NCBI RefSeq assembly: GCF_008634025.1
Contig: NZ_PDCM01000002.1
Location: forward strand, 1,364,001 to 1,428,000
Direction of reading: 5' to 3'
DNA length: 64,000 nt
Source of the DNA: Streptomyces albofaciens JCM 4342
Lineage (GTDB): Bacteria > Actinomycetota > Actinomycetes > Streptomycetales > Streptomycetaceae
The position numbers and the translations under genes are program-made. The notes under the pieces are model-generated. The model was not told the DNA's origin. It worked only from the letters and a program-made list of their open reading frames with translations, and ran no database searches. Of this stretch, positions 58,929-64,000 are shown in pieces (positions within the stretch are counted from its first letter, which is position 1; each line of letters starts with the position of its first letter).

Positions 58929-61900
58929 TCACTCCCGCGCCGCGGTCAGCTCCAGCGCCGCGTCGCGCACGTCGGGCACCGGGTGGCGGCGCAGGGCCCG
59001 CAGGCGTTCGCGCCAGGGCGCCGACCACTCGGTGCGGGTGCCGCCGAAGGCGGTGAGGGCCACGGCGAACAGGCCCGCCGCGGGTCCGCCGTCCTCGGTC
59101 AGGGCGCGGGCGGCGGCCTCGGCCGCCGTGGTGCGGTCCGGTCCGTGGGCGCCGTTCAGGCGGTGGCGGAGCGTGTCGGCGGTGTGCCGGGCGAGTGCGG
59201 GCCGGTCCGTGTGGAGCCGGGCGAGGCGGGTGAGCTGGACGGTCATCTCCTCGGCGTCGGCGCCCAGGTCCAGCGCGCAGGACAGGACGCGGACGGCGTA
59301 CGGGACGAAGTCCGGGTAATCGGCGAGGAGTTGGCCGACCACGAGGGCGCTGGTCCGCAGCGCGGGCTCCCGCAGGCGGCACGCGTCCAGCCGGGCGGTG
59401 AGGTGGCCGAGCCGCTGCCGCGCGGGGCGGTCGCGGCGGGTCTCCGCGTCGGGCGTTCCGGGCCGGGCGTCGGCGGCGGCCAGCAGCCGGGCGGCGCGCG
59501 CCAGCGGGTCTTCCGCCTCGGCGGCCCCGTGCGGTACGGGGCCGCCGGGGCCGTGGCCCGGCAGCGGGCCTTCCGCGGCGAGCACGAGGAGCGCGTCGGC
59601 GGCTTCCTGCCAGGTGGCCCGGTTGTCCAGATCGGTGAGGACCAGCACCAGCAGGCCCGCCGCGTCCGGCGCCCAGCGCGACCAGGCGCCCAGCGCCCGG
59701 TAGGCCTCGCCCGCCAGTTCGGCGTCGTCCGTCTCGCACACGGCGCGGACCAGCCCGGCGTAGCGCGCGCGGTGCTGCTCCGGCAGGTCCAAGGGGCGTA
59801 CGCGCAGGACCGCCTGGCGGTCCCCGCGCGGGCCGCGCGCCGCTTCCGACAGCAGGCCCCAGGCCCTCTCGTCGGCGAGCAGTCCCGTCGCGGCCGTCGC
59901 GCAGGCGGCGCGCACGTCGCGGTGCTGTTCCGGCTGATGGTAGGCGCGTACCAGCAGTTCGGCGGCGTCCGGCACCGGCAGCCGGGCCGCGGCCAGCCGG
60001 GCGGCCTCCTTCCTGCTCGTCACCTTCGGCTGGGCCCCGGCGGCGCCCCGGCCGGGCGCGGCCCCGCCGGGGACGAGCACGGCGCGGAGCGCCGCCGCCA
60101 GGCGGGAAGGGGCCGCGTACCGCGCCGCGACGCCCGCCGCGTACACCGCGACCCGGGCCCGGTCGCCGCCCGCGTGCGCGAGGAGTTCCGGCAGGGCCTC
60201 GTCCGGCCGGCCGGTCCGCGCCAGGGCGGCGAGGGCCGCTTCCGCCAGCGGTACGTCCGGGTGCGTGACGCAGCGGCGTACGAGGGCGGCGCCCCGGCCG
60301 GGGAGGCGGGCGGCGTCGGTGATCGCGGCGGCCCGCTCGTCCGGACGCAGCCGCGGGTCGTCGGCGGCCCGCTCCAACAGCCGTGCGGCGGCGTCCTGCT
60401 GACGGGCCGTCCAGCGGTGGGCGCGGCCGGTCACCGGCGGTGTCCAGTGGGTGCCGGGGGTCAGGAAACGGCCGTACGGCGGGGCACCGAGGACCAGGTG
60501 CAGCAGGTCCGTGCGGTGGCGTGTGATGAGGTCGAGCACGGGCGGCAGCACGGCGGCCGAGGCGTCCAGGTCCAGGATCTCGGCGAGCCGTGCGTCGCGC
60601 GTGCCCGGCGGTTCCAGCCATGGGCCGACGGCCGCACGGACCGCCCGGTCGTCACCCGTGCGGACGGCGCGGCGCAGCAGTTCCTGGAGGCCGGGCACGC
60701 CGTGCGCGCGGCGGCCGAGCGAGGACGCGAGCGCGACCACGGGATCGTGGTCGGCGCGTTCGGCCCGCGCCTCCAGCCAGGGGCGGAGCGCCGCGAAGAC
60801 CTGGTGTTCCTGGCCGGGGCGCAGGTCGCGGTCGAGGCGGCCGAGGCCGGTGTCGGCGCGCCCGGCGAGGCGGGCGAGGGTGCGCAGCGCCCAGCCGGTC
60901 AGCTCCCGCTGCCCGGTCGCCGCGTGCTCGCGCAGCAGTGAAACGGCGAGGCGGACCAGCGCGTCGCGGGAGGCCGGCGAGGTGTCGCGGGCCTCGCCGG
61001 TGTCCGTGGCGAGGCGTTCGAGGGCGTCGGCGGCGGCGTCGGTGAACAGCGCCGGGCGGACACCGGCGAGTGCGTCGAGCGCGGCCCGGCGCACCGGGTC
61101 CTGCTCGTTGCGCAGCCGCGTGAGCCCGTCGGCGAGCAGGGCGGTGACCGCGTCCGGGTCGCCGGACCGGGCCGCGTTGTGGATCAGCAGCGGGTAGGCG
61201 GCGGCCCGGTCCTCGGCGGCGGGGCGGCGGGTCGCGGCGAGCAGGTCCGCGCGGGCTTCCGCGACGGGCAGGTACGCGACGGCCTCCAGGACGGCGGACC
61301 GGTGGGCGCCGTCCTCACGCAGCAGCGCCACCGCCCGGCGGGCTTCCGCTTCGCGGCGCGCCCGGGGCAGTGCGTCGAGGACGGGCGCGCACGGCGGGAC
61401 CCGCCCGGTGCCCAGACCGGCCGTCACCGAGTCGTGGAACGCGGCGCGCCGGGCGGGCGGCAGCGCCCGCAGCAGCCCGGCCAGCGCCGCCTCGTCGTTG
61501 CGCAACGCCCGCCCCATCCCGATGAGTTCGGGCGGGTCGGCCCGTACGAGACGGCGCAGCGTGGAGGGCCCGAACCGTACCGTCCGCGCGGCGTCGCGCC
61601 CGGGTTCGAGGAGCAGGCGGAGCGTACGTCCGGGGTCGGCGGCGACCAGTGCGTCCAGCCGCAGCAGCAGCGGACCGGCGAGCGGGCCGCGGCACATCCG
61701 CTCCAGGAGGCCGAGCACGCGGAGCGGTTCGCGGTCGGCGGCCACCGCGACACAGGCCCCGTACCGCTGCCACCAGACCGCGCGCGACGCCTGCGACATC
61801 GGCGTCAACTGCCGCTCCGCCTCGGCCAGTACGGCCGCCGGGTGCCGCTTGGCCAGGGCGCGGGAGGACGCCGCGGCGGCGTGGAACAGCTCGGGCAGCA

Positions 61901-62411
61901 GCCGCGCGACCGCCTCGGGGCCGCAGCCGGGGAGCAGCCCGGCGGCCTCGGCGTCGCCCCACCGTTCGCGCAGCGCTGCGATCAGCCGCTCGGCGAGGGC
62001 GGGGCGACCCCCGGCGACGACCGCCCGGGTCAGCCCCCGCCGCACGTCGGCGGGGGCGTCCGCGTACGCCGCCTCGACGGCCGCGTCCGGCAGCGCTCCG
62101 GTGCGCACGGCCCGCAGCGCGTGCGCGCGGACCAAGGGGTCGGGGTCGGTGAGGCGGGCGGCGAGATATCCGAAGCCGCCGGTCACCCGGGCGGCGAAGG
62201 CCGCCAGCCGGCGTTCGTACGGGCCGCGCGTGTCCCACTCGGCGAGGAGCCCGGCGAGCGTGCCGCGCCCGGCCGCTTCCCGGGCGCGGGCCGCCAGTTC
62301 GGCCATGCGCCGGGGGTACGGGAGCGGTTCGAGGGCGGCGAGCAGGGTGTCGGCGCAGGCGGCGGCCGGACGCGCGGCGGCAGCCGCCCGGTCGCGCGGG
62401 TCCGGGGCCAT
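58929..62411 (-). CDS. Large HEAT-like helical-repeat protein (unknown function)
   Basis: 1160 residues, almost entirely predicted alpha-helical, rich in Ala/Leu/Arg. Many segments have the two-helix HEAT/ARM pattern (for example TDPDPLVRAHALRAVRTGAL, ADVRRGLTRAVVAGGRPALA and HPDVPLAEAALAALARTGRP). No catalytic motif, signal peptide or membrane helix is seen, so it is likely a cytosolic scaffold or DNA/protein-binding superhelix. ATG at 62411 follows GGGAGGAGG; the open frame continues upstream into the TetR gene but has no ribosome site. It is preceded by the TetR gene (77-bp gap with a palindrome) in the same direction. Confidence 0.75.
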   Translation of the reverse strand: MAPDPRDRAAAAARPAAACADTLLAALEPLPYPRRMAELAARAREAAGRGTLAGLLAEWDTRGPYERRLAAFAARVTGGFGYLAARLTDPDPLVRAHALRAVRTGALPDAAVEAAYADAPADVRRGLTRAVVAGGRPALAERLIAALRERWGDAEAAGLLPGCGPEAVARLLPELFHAAAASSRALAKRHPAAVLAEAERQLTPMSQASRAVWWQRYGACVAVAADREPLRVLGLLERMCRGPLAGPLLLRLDALVAADPGRTLRLLLEPGRDAARTVRFGPSTLRRLVRADPPELIGMGRALRNDEAALAGLLRALPPARRAAFHDSVTAGLGTGRVPPCAPVLDALPRARREAEARRAVALLREDGAHRSAVLEAVAYLPVAEARADLLAATRRPAAEDRAAAYPLLIHNAARSGDPDAVTALLADGLTRLRNEQDPVRRAALDALAGVRPALFTDAAADALERLATDTGEARDTSPASRDALVRLAVSLLREHAATGQRELTGWALRTLARLAGRADTGLGRLDRDLRPGQEHQVFAALRPWLEARAERADHDPVVALASSLGRRAHGVPGLQELLRRAVRTGDDRAVRAAVGPWLEPPGTRDARLAEILDLDASAAVLPPVLDLITRHRTDLLHLVLGAPPYGRFLTPGTHWTPPVTGRAHRWTARQQDAAARLLERAADDPRLRPDERAAAITDAARLPGRGAALVRRCVTHPDVPLAEAALAALARTGRPDEALPELLAHAGGDRARVAVYAAGVAARYAAPSRLAAALRAVLVPGGAAPGRGAAGAQPKVTSRKEAARLAAARLPVPDAAELLVRAYHQPEQHRDVRAACATAATGLLADERAWGLLSEAARGPRGDRQAVLRVRPLDLPEQHRARYAGLVRAVCETDDAELAGEAYRALGAWSRWAPDAAGLLVLVLTDLDNRATWQEAADALLVLAAEGPLPGHGPGGPVPHGAAEAEDPLARAARLLAAADARPGTPDAETRRDRPARQRLGHLTARLDACRLREPALRTSALVVGQLLADYPDFVPYAVRVLSCALDLGADAEEMTVQLTRLARLHTDRPALARHTADTLRHRLNGAHGPDRTTAAEAAARALTEDGGPAAGLFAVALTAFGGTRTEWSAPWRERLRALRRHPVPDVRDAALELTAARE

Positions 62412-62442
62412 GGGCAGCCTCCTCCCTGGCCGTTCCACCCGT

Positions 62443-62458
62443 GGGAACCGGTTTTCCC
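62443..62458. promoter_or_regulatory. Palindrome between TetR gene and HEAT gene
   Basis: GGGAACCGGTTTTCCC contains the perfect AACCGGTT inside GGGAA/TTCCC. It lies 32 bp before the HEAT-like start, so it could be an operator for the large gene. Confidence 0.35.
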
Positions 62459-62488
62459 GCGGGTGCCCGACCGGCCGCGCGCCGTGTC

Positions 62489-63100
62489 TCAGCGTGCGGC
62501 CGCTCCGTCGAACAGTCCGGACAGGTGCATGTCCAGGAGCTGGACGGCCTTCTCGGGAGTGTGCACGTCCAGCAGGATGTACGTCGAGAGCCCGTCGGCC
62601 AGGCAGATCAGCACCATCGCCTCGTCGTCGGCGTCCCGCTCCGCCCGCACCTCGCCCTGCTCCATCGCCTTCCGCAGCTGGTCGGCGAAGAGTTCGCGCA
62701 GCTTGGGGATGCCGTCCTGGGCGCCGGTGCGCAGCGACGGGTCGCGCACGGCCCGGTGGAAGTGGGCCACGCCGACCAGGAAGCCGGTCCGGCTCTGCTC
62801 GTCCAGGGGCAGCATCCCCATCAGGCAGGCGCGCAGGATGTCGTACGGCGTCGGCTCCCGGCCCAGGGACTCGATGCGCTCGCGGATGCGCTGCTGGGCG
62901 AGGGACTCGATGTAGCGCAGCGCGAAGAGCAGCATCTCGTCCTTGGTGCGGAAGTAGTGCTGGAGCCGCCCCAGGGACATGCCGGCCTCGGCGGCCACGT
63001 CCCGCAGGCTCGCGCCCTCCAGTCCCCGGGCGCTCGCGATCCGCCACAGCGCTTTGGAGATCTCCTGGCGCCGCGCCTCGTGGTCCACCTTCTTGGGCAC
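62489..63100 (-). CDS. TetR-family regulator
   Basis: 203 residues. HTH: EISKALWRIASARGLEGASL, then RDVAAEAGMSLGRLQHYF with the recognition helix and KDEMLLFALRYIE. The C-terminal domain resembles TetR_C_6-type regulators of actinobacteria. GTG at 63100 follows GCGAGGG and gives PKKVDHEARRQEI, the natural start of the HTH; upstream codons are in the divergent promoter. It is divergent from the PH-domain genes across a TATA-containing palindrome and precedes the HEAT gene on its own strand, so it could control either. Confidence 0.87.
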   Translation of the reverse strand: MPKKVDHEARRQEISKALWRIASARGLEGASLRDVAAEAGMSLGRLQHYFRTKDEMLLFALRYIESLAQQRIRERIESLGREPTPYDILRACLMGMLPLDEQSRTGFLVGVAHFHRAVRDPSLRTGAQDGIPKLRELFADQLRKAMEQGEVRAERDADDEAMVLICLADGLSTYILLDVHTPEKAVQLLDMHLSGLFDGAAAR

Positions 63101-63136
63101 CTGGCCCTCGCTTTCTTTTTTACAAGTCGCTCGTAC

Positions 63137-63146
63137 CGTTATAACG
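63137..63146. promoter_or_regulatory. Palindrome in TetR/PH-domain divergent promoter
   Basis: CGTTATAACG is a perfect 10-bp palindrome containing TATAAC, a good -10 sequence for the rightward gene. A second inverted pair CAAGTC/GACTTG (63123-63128, 63167-63172) surrounds it. Confidence 0.4.
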
Positions 63147-63192
63147 TACCTCCAGTCAATACACCTGACTTGCCAAGATCGGGGGAGCCTCC

Positions 63193-63711
63193 ATGTCCGC
63201 ACCCGCAACGCCCCTGCTGCGGCCGCCCAGCAACCGGGTCGATCCGCGCGCCCGCCGCTGGTGGGCCGTCCAGGCGCTGCTGACGGTCAGCGGTCCGCTG
63301 CTGCTCACCGCGCTCGCCCTGGCCGTCTGCTCGGCGCTGTTCTTCCCGGGCGCCCTGCCCTGGCTCGGGCCGCTCCTGCTCGTCGCCCTGGTCCTGCCCG
63401 CGCTCGGCTACCAGCTGGTCATGCCCCGCTGGCGCTACGCGGTGCACGCCTGGGAGCTGGGCGGCCGCGCGGTGTACGCGGCGAACGGCTGGTTCTGGCA
63501 GAAGCGGCGGATCGCGCCGCTGTCGCGGGTGCAGACCGTGGACACCGTGCGCGGCCCGCTCCAGCAGCGCTTCGGGCTGGCGACGGTCACCGTCACCACC
63601 GCCTCCACCGCCGGCGACGTGAAGATAGCCGGGCTGTCCGACGCGGACGCCGAGGAACTGTCGCGCCGCATCGGCGAGGCCGCGCAGGCCGTGCCGGGTG
63701 ATGCCGCGTGA
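63193..63711 (+). CDS. Bacterial PH-domain membrane protein (YdbS-like)
   Basis: 172 residues. Two membrane helices (about 27-46 and 56-76) are followed by a bPH2 domain: WELGGRAVYAANGWFWQKRR, IAPLSRVQTVDTVRGPLQQR, FGLATVTVTTAST and GDVKIAGLSDADAEELSRRI. It is typical of YdbS, which occurs with a YdbT-like partner. ATG at 63193 follows GGGGGAG. Its stop overlaps the start of the next PH-domain gene (GTGA), as in ydbS-ydbT pairs of other bacteria. Role unknown; linked to membrane or cell-wall stress in Gram-positives. Confidence 0.85.
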   Translation: MSAPATPLLRPPSNRVDPRARRWWAVQALLTVSGPLLLTALALAVCSALFFPGALPWLGPLLLVALVLPALGYQLVMPRWRYAVHAWELGGRAVYAANGWFWQKRRIAPLSRVQTVDTVRGPLQQRFGLATVTVTTASTAGDVKIAGLSDADAEELSRRIGEAAQAVPGDAA

Positions 63712-64000
63712 CCACCCTCGCACCGCACGCGCCCGGCGCACCGGGCCGGTGGCACCGGCTGGACCGCCGCACCCTCCTGGTGCACTGCGGCTGGATGGCC
63801 GCGCCGCTCGGCTCCTGGGCGCTGACCGCGCTGGCCACCGGCGGCCGGATCACACCCGGCGCCTGGATCACCCTGACCGCCGTCGCGGGCAGCTTCGCGG
63901 TCCTCACCGTGATCGGCCTGATCCGCTGGGCCCGTACGGACTACCGCGTCACCGACGACTCCTTCGAGGTCCGCAGCGGGGTGCTGACCCGGCGGCTGCG
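63708..64000 (+). CDS. PH-domain membrane protein (YdbT-like), cut by window end
   Basis: The first 97 codons are present. GTG at 63708 overlaps the stop of the YdbS-like gene. Two membrane helices (WMAAPLGSWALTALATGG and ITLTAVAGSFAVLTVIGLI) precede RWARTDYRVTDDSFEVRSGV, the opening strand of a bPH2 domain. In ydbT homologues two to three such domains follow. The rest lies outside the window. Confidence 0.82.
   Translation, partial: MTTLAPHAPGAPGRWHRLDRRTLLVHCGWMAAPLGSWALTALATGGRITPGAWITLTAVAGSFAVLTVIGLIRWARTDYRVTDDSFEVRSGVLTRRL

Noticed and set aside
58926..60941. 671-codon plus-strand frame opposite the HEAT-like gene
   Set aside because: Antisense shadow with repetitive Gly/Arg/Gln composition; the HEAT frame has a strong Shine-Dalgarno and helical repeats.

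Overview
The window is about 73 % G+C with dense, mostly short-spaced genes, strong third-position G/C bias, frequent ATGA/GTGA stop-start overlaps and an SsgA-like sporulation protein (57375-57788). It therefore comes from the chromosome of a Streptomyces-type sporulating actinomycete. No rRNA, tRNA, CRISPR array or intact insertion sequence was seen. All family names come from reading motifs and from memory of homologues; no searches were run.

Layout. 1-7.7 kb: the C-terminal end of an M1 metallopeptidase, a secreted sphingomyelinase-like phosphodiesterase, a DHA2-type exporter with a candidate operator, an asparagine-type permease, a MerR regulator and an AlbA_2/Schlafen-type ATP-binding protein. 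7.7-13.7 kb: a leftward beta-oxidation operon (alpha-methylacyl-CoA racemase, acyl-CoA dehydrogenase, thiolase, FadJ-type fusion) behind a KstR-like site. 14-20.6 kb: MgtC plus a tyrosine-phosphatase-like protein, a NanT/NanA-like sialic-acid pair, a saccharopine-dehydrogenase-like enzyme, endonuclease V and a GNAT. 20.6-25.1 kb: a TetR/P450/ferredoxin unit with a perfect palindromic operator, then a lincosamide-nucleotidyltransferase-like gene whose leader looks like a ribosome-controlled attenuator (five-codon leader ORF MGIFI). 25.3-31 kb: sugar transporter, SIS-domain protein, class II aldolase and DeoR regulator, then an MBL-fold hydrolase.

31.7-43.8 kb is the main metabolic block. Its genes match the mycobacterial KstR2 regulon for steroid C/D-ring (HIP) catabolism: Rv3548c- and Rv3549c-like SDRs, EchA20, IpdA, IpdB, IpdC, FadA6, KstR2 itself, IpdF, FadE31 and an FadE32/33-type partner, plus a 3-alpha-hydroxysteroid-dehydrogenase-like SDR. 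They form two divergent units, and each divergent promoter holds a KstR2-like palindrome. FadD3 (HIP-CoA ligase) and the ring A/B genes are not in the window.

43.8-46.4 kb: FUSC-type exporter and MarR regulator. 46.4-52.8 kb: a lower-G+C island with a compact diterpenoid operon (GGPP synthase, DXDTT-type class II cyclase, class I terpene synthase, P450), preceded by a translationally coupled 19-residue leader ORF and bordered by a frameshifted IS1182-like transposase remnant. 53-64 kb: methyltransferase, BNR/YCF48-like secreted protein, small GNAT, an ECF sigma/anti-sigma fusion, SsgA-like protein, aldo/keto reductase with a MerR-type promoter, a 1160-residue HEAT-like protein, TetR regulator and two PH-domain membrane proteins, the last cut by the window end.
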